Source: Pseudomonas fluorescens (GTDB lineage Bacteria > Pseudomonadota > Gammaproteobacteria > Pseudomonadales > Pseudomonadaceae). Taken from it: a stretch of DNA of 55,376 bases. Numbering within the stretch: the stretch's first letter is position 1; the number at the start of each line of letters is the position of its first letter. Positions 30,688-39,439 of this stretch are shown here, one piece after another. Location: contig NZ_JAGGOF010000033.1 in assembly GCF_018614775.1 (NCBI RefSeq), positions 1 through 55,376 of the forward strand, in the 5' to 3' direction. The position numbers and the translations under genes were made by a program. The notes under the pieces are model-generated. The model was not told where the DNA came from and ran no database searches. It was given only the letters and a program-made list of their open reading frames with translations.

Positions 30688-32067
30688 TCAGTCCAATAGA
30701 GAAAGGGTGACCGGCGTCAGGTGATTGTCTTCGACCCGCACCAGCAGTTCGCCTTCGCCGAGGCGGGCGGTCAGGCGCTGGCCGGTCCGGGTTTGGTCGG
30801 CGCTGCGGATTGCATGGCCGTGTTCGTTGAGCAGGATGCTGTAACCCCGGCCCAAAGTCGCCAACGGGCTGACGATGTGCAGCGTCTGCATCTGGTTGTG
30901 CAATTGCACCCGGCGCGCTTTCAAGCCTTCGCGCATGGCCCGTGGCAGGCGTTCGGCCAGGCCGTCCAGGCGATGGCGCAACAAGGCCAGGTGCCGGCCC
31001 GGGTGTTGCCCGGCCAGGCGGGTTTCCAGGCGGATCAAGCGTTCGCGGCGGGTATTGAGGCTGCGCTCGAATGCACGACGCAGGCGCATGTCCAGGTCGT
31101 CGAGGCGCTGGGCTTGCTGGCGCAGGCGTTCACCAGGGTGACGCAAGCGCCGGGTGAGGCCTTCGAGGCGCAGTTGATCGCGCATCAGGCGGTCGCGCAT
31201 GCGCATCACCAGTCGGCGATGCAGGCTTTCGACCCGGCGCACCAGCTCGCCCGCATCCGGCGCCAGCAGTTCGGCGGCGGCGGAGGGCGTAGGGGCGCGC
31301 ACGTCGGCGACGAAATCGCTGATGGAGACATCGGTTTCATGGCCGACAGCGCTGACGATCGGCGTCACGCAGGCGTCCACCGCCCGGGCCACGGCCTCCT
31401 CGTTGAAGCACCACAAGTCTTCCAGCGAACCGCCGCCCCGGGCCAGGATCAGCGCATCGAAGCCCCGGGCGTCCGCCAGTTTCAGGGCGCGAACGATCTG
31501 CGCGGTGGCTTCGCGGCCCTGCACCGCCGTCGGGATCAGCGTCAGGGAAATCTGCGGCGCACGACGGCGGAAGACACTGATGATGTCGCGGATCACCGCA
31601 CCGGTGGGCGAGCTGATGATGCCGATGCGTTGCGGATGGGCCGGCAGCGGCACTTTGCGCTCGGCGCTGAACAGGCCTTCGGCGCTGAGCTTTTCCTTCA
31701 GGGCATCGAAGGCCAGGCGCAGGGCACCGTCACCGGCCGGCTCGACGGTGTCGAGGATCAGTTGGTAGTCACCACGGCCCTCGAACAGCGAGACCTTGCC
31801 GCGCACCTTGACCGCCAGCCCGTCTTTCAAGGCCTGGCGCACCCGCGCGGCGTTCTGCCGGAACAGCGCGCAGCGCACCTGGGCGCCGCTGTCCTTGAGG
31901 GTGAAGTACACATGGCCGGAGGCGGGGCGGGCGAGGTTGGAGATTTCGCCCTCGACCCAGATGTTGCTGAACACATCCTCAAGCAACACCCGCGCACGGC
32001 CGTTGAGCTGGCTGACAGTGAGGACTTCGCGGTCCAGGCCCAGTCGGGCAAAGGGATCTTTAATCAT
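30688..32067 (-). CDS. xseA: Exodeoxyribonuclease VII large subunit
   Basis: XseA is the catalytic subunit of the single-strand DNA exonuclease VII. It has an N-terminal OB-fold (about residues 8-110, VLTVSQLNGRARVLLEDVF, GHVYFTLKDSGAQVRCALF), the catalytic region with GIISSPTGAVIRDI and AVGHETDVSISDFVADVRAPTPSAAAE, then a long coiled-coil arm rich in Arg/Leu. I take ATG 32067 (459 aa) as the start; an ATG three codons upstream is possible. The small subunit xseB is not in this window, which is normal. Confidence 0.95.
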   Translation of the reverse strand: MIKDPFARLGLDREVLTVSQLNGRARVLLEDVFSNIWVEGEISNLARPASGHVYFTLKDSGAQVRCALFRQNAARVRQALKDGLAVKVRGKVSLFEGRGDYQLILDTVEPAGDGALRLAFDALKEKLSAEGLFSAERKVPLPAHPQRIGIISSPTGAVIRDIISVFRRRAPQISLTLIPTAVQGREATAQIVRALKLADARGFDALILARGGGSLEDLWCFNEEAVARAVDACVTPIVSAVGHETDVSISDFVADVRAPTPSAAAELLAPDAGELVRRVESLHRRLVMRMRDRLMRDQLRLEGLTRRLRHPGERLRQQAQRLDDLDMRLRRAFERSLNTRRERLIRLETRLAGQHPGRHLALLRHRLDGLAERLPRAMREGLKARRVQLHNQMQTLHIVSPLATLGRGYSILLNEHGHAIRSADQTRTGQRLTARLGEGELLVRVEDNHLTPVTLSLLD

Positions 32068-32135
32068 GAGCGGCATGATAAGGGCATTTGTGGCTCAATC
32101 TCCATGAGCGCAGAGAATTAGACCCAGTCGCCTTC

Positions 32136-32227
32136 ATCGCGAGCAGGCTCGCTCCCACAGGGATTCATGTTGTATACGGTATCTGTGCCAAATGAAGATC
32201 TCCTGTGGGAGCGAGCCCGCTCGCGAT
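32136..32227. repeat. REP doublet, inside-out architecture, copy D
   Basis: The left arm is ATCGCGAGCAGGCTCGCTCC and the right arm GTGGGAGCGAGCCCGCTCGC, with GTGGG ends facing inward. The two arms belong to slightly different subtypes. Confidence 0.85.
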
Positions 32228-32311
32228 AGCGCCGGTGCAGGTAGCACTAATGCTGGATAAGCCATCCACCTCTGGCTAAAGTCGCCCCTCCGCCATCAAG
32301 GAAGTTGCGCA

Positions 32312-33079
32312 ATGGATCCTCTGTCGTGGTTAGGCCAATGGGCGTTTGCACCCGTGGAGTGGCTGGTGATCGGCCTGGCCATCGCCCTGGCGTATATCGT
32401 GTTCGGCATCGCCGGGTTCGGCACCGCGCTGGTGGCGGCGCCGATTTTGTTGCTGTTCATGCCGCTGTCGAAGATCGTGCCGTTGCTGGTGCTGCTGGAT
32501 TTCGTCGCGGCGTTCGGCAATCTGTTGCCGTCGCGTCGGGACGTGTCCCGGCCCGAGCTGCTGCGCTTGCTGCCGTGCATGGCACTGGGCTGCACCCTGG
32601 GAGTGATTTTCCTGCTCAACCTCAAATCCGACCTGTTATTGCTGTTGATGGGCCTGTTCATCAGCAGCTACGCGATCTACAGCTTGTTGATCAAGACCCG
32701 GCCAAGACAACTGTCGGCGCTGTGGTCGGTCCCGATGGGCATCGTCGGCGGGCTGTTCGGTGCGCTGTTTGGCAGTGGTGGCTTTCTCTATGCCATCTAC
32801 CTCAACAGCCGCCTGCCCAAGGATCCGGCCCGCGCCACTCAAAGCGCGCTGATCAGCTGCAGCACCGTGGTGCGCTTGAGCCTGTTTGTCATCGCGGGCG
32901 TGTATGCCGAGCTACCCTTGTTGGTACTGGCGCTATGTCTGTTGCCGGCCATGGCGTTGGGGCTATGGGTGGGACGTCGCCTGACCATGAAAATGTCGCG
33001 CGAGGCGTTCGTGCGTCTGGTGACCTGGCTGGTGCTTGCCAGCGGCATTGCCTTGATCGGACGCTACCTGAGTGCTTGA
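32312..33079 (+). CDS. TauE/SafE family sulfite exporter-like permease
   Basis: This is a 255-residue inner-membrane protein with about eight helices and the two glycine-rich repeats of the TauE/SafE family (FGIAGFGTALVAAPILLLF near residue 31 and MGIVGGLFGALFGSGGFLYA near 145). Members export sulfite, sulfoacetate or other small anions. The substrate here cannot be read from sequence or neighbours. AAGGAAG precedes the ATG. REP doublets lie upstream (32136) and after the next gene (33716). Confidence 0.9.
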   Translation: MDPLSWLGQWAFAPVEWLVIGLAIALAYIVFGIAGFGTALVAAPILLLFMPLSKIVPLLVLLDFVAAFGNLLPSRRDVSRPELLRLLPCMALGCTLGVIFLLNLKSDLLLLLMGLFISSYAIYSLLIKTRPRQLSALWSVPMGIVGGLFGALFGSGGFLYAIYLNSRLPKDPARATQSALISCSTVVRLSLFVIAGVYAELPLLVLALCLLPAMALGLWVGRRLTMKMSREAFVRLVTWLVLASGIALIGRYLSA

Positions 33080-33148
33080 CCTGGCCTGACCAGGGATTAA
33101 GCTGCCGGCCTTTAATTGCACCTGTAAAAAGAACCCCCAGGCGTTGCC

Positions 33149-33697
33149 ATGAACTCCCAAAGCATCATCGTTCCGAAAATCTCCACCTTGCCAGTCCACG
33201 AACCCCGGGCCCGGGCGATCGTGCGCTGGCTGGTGCGCAAGAATATCGTCGAGGAGCAACTGACCACCTGTGGCCGCACCGGCAATCGCATGGCCCATGC
33301 CATCGCCCCCGGTGCTCGCAATGTGGTGCTGCACCCCGGCGCCTTGCCGTTCGGCGAATCGATCAATGGCCTGGAGATCATCACCAAGCGCTGTATCTAT
33401 ACGCCGGCCAGGGGCTTTCTCGAAGAAGCCGGCTGCGCCGAATGTCGCAAGGAAATCGGCGAGGCGCTGTTCGAAAGCCTCGAAGACTGGATGCCCGAGC
33501 GCACCGACAACTTCACCTGCCCCGAGTGTGGGCACGAAGATGACATCAACGGTTTCCTGTTCTTGCAGCCGTGTGGTTTTTCGAACCTGGGGTTCATCTT
33601 CAACAACTGGCTGGAGGCTGGGTTCAAGCAGGACTTTCTCGATGAATTCGCCGACTGGCTGGATCAGCCGGTGAGTTGGGTGAAGGTGGAGTTGTAG
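33149..33697 (+). CDS. Conserved hypothetical protein with zinc-ribbon cysteines
   Basis: This is a 182-residue soluble protein with two CxxC knuckles, Cys96-Cys99 (GCAECRKE) and Cys124-Cys127 (FTCPECGHEDD), which probably bind one zinc as a ribbon. Other parts are conserved-looking but unfamiliar (CGRTGNRMAHAIAPGARN, FLFLQPCGFSNLGFIFNNW). It has no signal or membrane segment. It is monocistronic, between the permease and a REPIN upstream of guaB. Function unknown; a nucleic-acid or protein-binding role is only a guess from the zinc ribbon. Confidence 0.75.
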   Translation: MNSQSIIVPKISTLPVHEPRARAIVRWLVRKNIVEEQLTTCGRTGNRMAHAIAPGARNVVLHPGALPFGESINGLEIITKRCIYTPARGFLEEAGCAECRKEIGEALFESLEDWMPERTDNFTCPECGHEDDINGFLFLQPCGFSNLGFIFNNWLEAGFKQDFLDEFADWLDQPVSWVKVEL

Positions 33698-33715
33698 TAG
33701 CGCCAGAGTAGCCCT

Positions 33716-33806
33716 TGTGGGAGCGAGCCTGCTCGCGATGAGGGCAGCACCTTCGACATCTATGCAAGCTGATCCACCGCTATCGCGAGCAGGCTCGCTC
33801 CCACAG
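33716..33806. repeat. REPIN, copy E
   Basis: This is a standard inward-facing pair of the GAGCCTGC subtype (GTGGGAGCGAGCCTGCTCGC) with well-matched arms. Confidence 0.9.
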
Positions 33807-33863
33807 GGGGCGTGCTGGCCGTCAGGCAGCATTTTGACCCATCAATCGCCCGGGCAATAATAG

Positions 33864-35411
<1,548 letters not shown>

Positions 35412-35436
35412 GGCTCCCAGCAAAACGTTAATCACC

Positions 35437-35458
35437 GGGGCTGTTCATTCAGCCCCGA
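35437..35458 (+). other. Stem-loop between guaB and guaA
   Basis: CGGGGCT and AGCCCCG pair around an eight-base loop. The downstream sequence AGTTGTTTCTG is only weakly T-rich, so it may be a partial terminator or a stability element in the guaBA transcript. Confidence 0.5.
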
Positions 35459-35490
35459 GTTGTTTCTGATTCACTACATGAGAATGAGTC

Positions 35491-37068
35491 ATGGCCCTCG
35501 ACATTCACGCTCACCGCATCCTGATCCTCGACTTCGGTTCCCAGTACACCCAACTGATCGCCCGCCGCGTGCGTGAAATCGGCGTGTACTGCGAATTGCA
35601 CCCGTTCGACATGGATGACGAAGCGATTCGCGAGTTCGCTCCAAAAGGCGTCATCCTCGCCGGCGGTCCCGAATCCGTGCACGAAGCCAACAGCCCGCGC
35701 TGCCCGCAAGCGGTGTTCGACCTGGGCGTGCCGGTCTTCGGCATCTGCTACGGCATGCAGACCATGGCCGAGCAGTTGGGCGGCAAGGTGGAAGGTTCCG
35801 ACCTGCGTGAGTTCGGCTACGCCCGTGTCGACGTGGTGGGCAAAAGCCGCCTGCTGGACGGCATCGAAGACCATATCGACCCCGACGGCCTGTTCGGCCT
35901 GGACGTCTGGATGAGCCACGGTGACAAGGTCACCAAAATGCCGGAAGACTTCCACATCCTGGCCAGTACGCCGAGCTGCCCGATTGCCGGCATGTTCAGC
36001 GATGAGCGTCGTTACTACGGCGTGCAGTTCCACCCGGAAGTGACCCACACCAAGCAGGGCGGTCGCATCCTGTCGCGCTTCATCCTCGACATCTGCGAGT
36101 GCGAAGCCCTGTGGACCCCGTCGAAGATCGCTGAAGACGCCATCGCCCAGGTGCGCGCCCAGGTCGGCACCGACAACGTGCTGCTGGGCTTGTCCGGCGG
36201 TGTGGACTCGTCGGTGGTCGCGGCGCTGCTGCACAAGGCCATTGGCGACCAGCTGACCTGCGTCTTCGTCGACAACGGCCTGCTGCGCCTGCACGAAGGC
36301 GAGCAAGTGATGGCCATGTTCGCCGAGAACATGGGCGTCAAGGTGATCCGCGCCAACGCCGAAGAGCAGTTCCTGAACAACCTGGCCGGCGAGTCCGACC
36401 CGGAGAAGAAGCGCAAGATCATCGGGCGTACCTTCATCGACGTGTTCGATGCCGAATCCTGCAAGCTGGACAACATCAAGTACCTGGCCCAGGGCACCAT
36501 CTACCCCGACGTGATCGAGTCGGCCGGCGCCAAGAGCGGCAAGGCCCACGTGATCAAGTCCCACCACAACGTCGGTGGCCTGCCGGAAGAAATGAACCTC
36601 AAGCTGGTCGAGCCGCTGCGCGAGCTGTTCAAGGACGAGGTCCGTCGCCTCGGCCTGGAACTGGGCCTGCCTTACGACATGGTCTACCGCCACCCATTCC
36701 CGGGCCCGGGCCTGGGTGTGCGAATCCTCGGTGAAGTGAAGAAGGAATACGCCGACCTGTTGCGTCGCGCCGACCACATTTTCATCGAAGAACTGCGCAA
36801 GGCCGACTGGTACCACAAGGTCAGCCAGGCGTTCGTGGTGTTCCAACCGGTGAAATCGGTCGGCGTGGTCGGCGATGGCCGTCGCTACGCCTGGGTCGTG
36901 GCCCTGCGCGCCGTGGAGACCATCGACTTCATGACCGCTCGCTGGGCGCACCTGCCATACGAGCTGCTGGAAACCGTGTCGGGCCGCATCATCAACGAGA
37001 TCGAAGGCATCTCCCGCGTCACGTATGACGTGTCGAGCAAGCCGCCGGCGACGATTGAGTGGGAATGA
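35491..37068 (+). CDS. guaA: GMP synthase (glutamine-hydrolysing)
   Basis: GuaA aminates XMP to GMP using glutamine and ATP. The class I glutamine amidotransferase domain has the nucleophile Cys86 (GICYGMQ) and the His/Glu of QFHPEVTHT. The ATP pyrophosphatase domain has the PP-loop [14 protein letters not shown] and the C-terminal GMP synthase dimer domain ending TIEWE. Length 525 aa. The 3' end of guaA is a known integration site for genomic islands in several bacteria, and the sequence immediately downstream here appears to be an insertion. Confidence 0.97.
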   Translation: MALDIHAHRILILDFGSQYTQLIARRVREIGVYCELHPFDMDDEAIREFAPKGVILAGGPESVHEANSPRCPQAVFDLGVPVFGICYGMQTMAEQLGGKVEGSDLREFGYARVDVVGKSRLLDGIEDHIDPDGLFGLDVWMSHGDKVTKMPEDFHILASTPSCPIAGMFSDERRYYGVQFHPEVTHTKQGGRILSRFILDICECEALWTPSKIAEDAIAQVRAQVGTDNVLLGLSGGVDSSVVAALLHKAIGDQLTCVFVDNGLLRLHEGEQVMAMFAENMGVKVIRANAEEQFLNNLAGESDPEKKRKIIGRTFIDVFDAESCKLDNIKYLAQGTIYPDVIESAGAKSGKAHVIKSHHNVGGLPEEMNLKLVEPLRELFKDEVRRLGLELGLPYDMVYRHPFPGPGLGVRILGEVKKEYADLLRRADHIFIEELRKADWYHKVSQAFVVFQPVKSVGVVGDGRRYAWVVALRAVETIDFMTARWAHLPYELLETVSGRIINEIEGISRVTYDVSSKPPATIEWE

Positions 37069-37132
37069 CGAACGTCCCAGGGAGATACTAACTCCCGTTG
37101 TCCTGGAATCGACGCAACGTCGGTTCAGTAGT

Positions 37133-37171
37133 CGGGAAGGAAGGGAGCTTGTACAGGCCCTTCGCTTCCCG
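37133..37171 (+). other. Strong stem-loop downstream of guaA
   Basis: CGGGAAG pairs with CTTCCCG and, after a small internal loop, AAGGG pairs with CCCTT around a 12-base loop. There is no T-run, so it is not a simple terminator. Confidence 0.55.
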
Positions 37172-37178
37172 AGCTCTG

Positions 37179-37194
37179 ACGAACTCGAGTTCGT
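37179..37194. promoter_or_regulatory. 16-base perfect palindrome
   Basis: ACGAACTCGAGTTCGT is a perfect dyad, right beside the hairpin at 37133. It could be an operator or recombinase site; no binding protein can be named. Confidence 0.35.
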
Positions 37195-37231
37195 TGGTAA
37201 ATAATCGTTTTTATCCGACTTTAACCATTAG

Positions 37232-37375
37232 CTGACAAGATCAGGGGGGACCGACCTGGACGTCCTGCGTCTGTTCGGTGAGTTGCTGGACGAGCATGTG
37301 TCCGAAAAGTCGCTCCAAGAAGCATGCCGATACGTTTGCTGCGTTGTTACGCGCGGCGATCCCCTGTTACGTTGA
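37232..37375 (+). pseudogene. Possible ORF remnant, 47 codons
   Basis: The open frame lies between TAG 37229 and TGA 37373. It has protein-like composition (LDVLRLFGELLDEHVSEK, SLQEACRYVCC) but no start codon with a ribosome binding site. It may be the tail of a gene broken when the segment was inserted or decayed. I do not recognise the family. Confidence 0.25.
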
Positions 37376-37457
37376 AAGAATTAGCGTGCACGAACCTGCT
37401 GGCTGCAGGACTGCATCAGCGTGGGTAACGTAAATTTCAACCTCGACGGAAGCAGCT

Positions 37458-38654
37458 ATGGAGCGGCGAAAGTTTCTGCAGGCCAGCGGCTTGATCCTGG
37501 TCGCCAATGTCCTTTCAGCGTGTGGGGGCGGGCGGTTTATCACAACCGAACGCACTCAGGCTCGTTACGGCGCCAATCATTTTCCTTCCCTTGCGCCGAT
37601 TGCGCCGATCCGAGCCAGCCCGGATCGCATCATTGCTGTCGGTGTTGGCATACGGCCATTTCGCGCCCAAGGGCCGCGCATCGAATCGGAGCGTTTGGGC
37701 AGCAAGACCCTCATTCACAAGTACGGGCACGGCGGTAGTGGCTGGTCGCTTTCGTGGGGTGCTGCGGCATTGGCCGTTGCGCAGGCGAAGGCGACCGGTC
37801 GGCGCACATTGGCCGTCATCGGGTGTGGTGCAATCGGGCTGACCACCGCAGTGCTCGCACAGCGCTCCGGCTTCAGCGTTCGCATCTATACCAAGGATCT
37901 CATGCCGCAGACCCACTCTTTCCAGGCCAGCGGCGTATGGACCCCGGATTCGCGGATATGTGCCATCGAGCAGGCGACACCGCAATTCAAGCGGAGCTGG
38001 GAGATGATGGCGCGTACGTCTTTCAGTCATTTCCAGACACTGGTGGGCTTGGCGGGCGATCCGATCAAGTGGCATGACGGCTACTCGCTGGCGAATACTA
38101 AGGTTCCAGCCCCGTCAGATGACGACAAGGACGGCGAGCCGGAGTATGCCGACCTGAGACCCCTGATCCGCGACTTGTTGCCAGTGCCTGTTGCGTTACG
38201 GCCCCAAGAGCATCCATTTGCACAGGATGCTCGTTTCTATCGGCAGATGGGCCTCAATATCAATGCCTATTCGCGGCTCCTGCTGGACGACTACTTACGT
38301 GGCGGCGGCAAAATGGAGCTCCACCAGTTCTACGATCCAGAGGAGTTTTCCGGACTTTCCGAGGACGTCATCGTCAATGCCACAGGTTATGGCGCGCGCG
38401 CCTTGTTGGGCGATGAGTCCATTATTGCGGTGCGTGGACAGACCGCGCGGCTGATTCCCCAGCCTGAAGTCACCTATGGCATTTCATATCGTAGCGAAAA
38501 TCTGTTCGTTGCTCCGCGCGGGGATGGCATTTTGGTGCAGGCCCACGCCAAGGGTGATTTTGGCAATCCTGATACCACGCCCGATCCAATGGCCTCCGAG
38601 GCCGCCGTCAGACGGCTCGGCGCGCTTTTTCAAACGAGTGAGGTTGACGGGTAA
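37458..38654 (+). CDS. Tat-exported lipoprotein, FAD-dependent D-amino-acid-oxidase-like protein with permuted motif order
   Basis: The 398-residue protein begins with a twin-arginine signal (ERRKFLQAS) and a lipobox LSAC (Cys22), so it is predicted to be exported folded and lipid-anchored. The D-amino acid oxidase C-terminal signature LIHKYGHGGSGWSLSWGAA is at residues 85-103, preceded by GIRPFRAQGPRIE (65-75), which resembles the substrate-arginine region of DAAO. The FAD dinucleotide motif VIGCGAIGLTTA follows at 120-131, although in normal DAAO it is N-terminal. The chain ends with the VNATGYGARALLGD and GQTARL region (306-331), normally central. This is the order expected of a circular permutation. 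Third codon positions are less GC-biased than in neighbours. It lies in a segment inserted after guaA. The substrate is unknown; D-amino acids or related amines are plausible. Confidence 0.8.
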   Translation: MERRKFLQASGLILVANVLSACGGGRFITTERTQARYGANHFPSLAPIAPIRASPDRIIAVGVGIRPFRAQGPRIESERLGSKTLIHKYGHGGSGWSLSWGAAALAVAQAKATGRRTLAVIGCGAIGLTTAVLAQRSGFSVRIYTKDLMPQTHSFQASGVWTPDSRICAIEQATPQFKRSWEMMARTSFSHFQTLVGLAGDPIKWHDGYSLANTKVPAPSDDDKDGEPEYADLRPLIRDLLPVPVALRPQEHPFAQDARFYRQMGLNINAYSRLLLDDYLRGGGKMELHQFYDPEEFSGLSEDVIVNATGYGARALLGDESIIAVRGQTARLIPQPEVTYGISYRSENLFVAPRGDGILVQAHAKGDFGNPDTTPDPMASEAAVRRLGALFQTSEVDG

Positions 38655-38768
38655 TCGTCGGGCCATGGAAAACCGAGAGTTTGTCGGGGTGTGCCGCGTT
38701 CTCGGGTAATGCGGCCGTTCGCAGTCGAATGTGGGAGGTGCGGACTATACTCACAGACGTCTAGTTCC

Positions 38769-38786
38769 GGCGACAGTCCTGTCGCC
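38769..38786. promoter_or_regulatory. Perfect inverted repeat before the small membrane protein gene
   Basis: GGCGACAG-TC-CTGTCGCC ends just before the AAAAGGAG ribosome binding site of the gene at 38801. TATACT (38742-38747) upstream may be a -10 box. It may act as an operator or as a hairpin affecting translation. Confidence 0.4.
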
Positions 38787-38800
38787 AAAAGGAGCCCGCC

Positions 38801-39208
38801 ATGAACGACACCCAAAAACTCGCCGCCCTGCGCATGGTTCTGATCATCGTGGGCCTGATTTCCGTGTTCGCAATCGGCCCGCTGATGTTGCTATGGCCGT
38901 CCGGCTGGACATGGCACAGCGGTCATTCCGACTACCCACTGATGATCGTAGGCCTCTACGCAACCCTCGGCGTGTTCCTGCTGAGGGCTTCGCGTGATCC
39001 GATAAAGCACCTGAGCTTGATCTGGTTCACGGTGTGGTCGAGCGTCGTGCATGGCGCAATCATGGCTGTGCAGTCCTTTGGGGTCGGGATGGACGGAATG
39101 AGCCACTACGGCCATCTACTCGGTGACGTACCTGCGCTGTTCGTTGTTGCGGCGGCGCTGGCGCTCTTCACACCCCGTGGCGAGAAGGCGCGTTTGCTGG
39201 CGGGTTGA
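38801..39208 (+). CDS. Small four-helix membrane protein (DUF6632-like)
   Basis: The 135-residue inner-membrane protein has four hydrophobic helices (about residues 10-31, 46-61, 69-90 and 107-125) and a conserved-looking centre IKHLSLIWFTVWSSVVHGAIMAVQ with a histidine and tryptophans. From memory it resembles the DUF6632 family of pseudomonads. The function is unknown. AAAAGGAG precedes the ATG and a terminator follows at 39231, so it is a single-gene unit within the segment inserted after guaA. Confidence 0.8.
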   Translation: MNDTQKLAALRMVLIIVGLISVFAIGPLMLLWPSGWTWHSGHSDYPLMIVGLYATLGVFLLRASRDPIKHLSLIWFTVWSSVVHGAIMAVQSFGVGMDGMSHYGHLLGDVPALFVVAAALALFTPRGEKARLLAG

Positions 39209-39230
39209 TCCTGCATTTGCGGTGTACCTG

Positions 39231-39266
39231 AAAAGCCCTGTGGATAATCTCTCCAGGGCTTTTTCA
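39231..39266 (+). terminator. Terminator after the small membrane protein gene
   Basis: The stem AAAAGCCCTG/CAGGGCTTTTT has a 13-base loop and runs into a T tract. Its right end is roughly the boundary of the accessory segment. Confidence 0.82.
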
Positions 39267-39439
39267 TTTTGGTGACCGGCGTGTTCTGGCCTCCCGACGG
39301 CAACGCGTCTCGCCATGCGCCCTCGCCACATCGAGACCGCGCGACAATCCTTCACTTAATCTTTCTCAATTGCAGGTGTATCGTATTCGCCTTTTGCGGG
39401 CCTACCGGTTCGCCGCAGATTCAATAGGTGGTTGCCTTC

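Larger units (their letters stand above)
37069..37457. other. Structured non-coding region downstream of guaA
   Basis: This is 389 bases without an intact gene. It contains a nested inverted repeat near 37078-37106, a strong hairpin at 37133-37171, a 16-base perfect palindrome at 37179-37194, and the ORF remnant at 37232-37375. The base composition is more AT-rich than that of the neighbouring genes. Confidence 0.5.
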
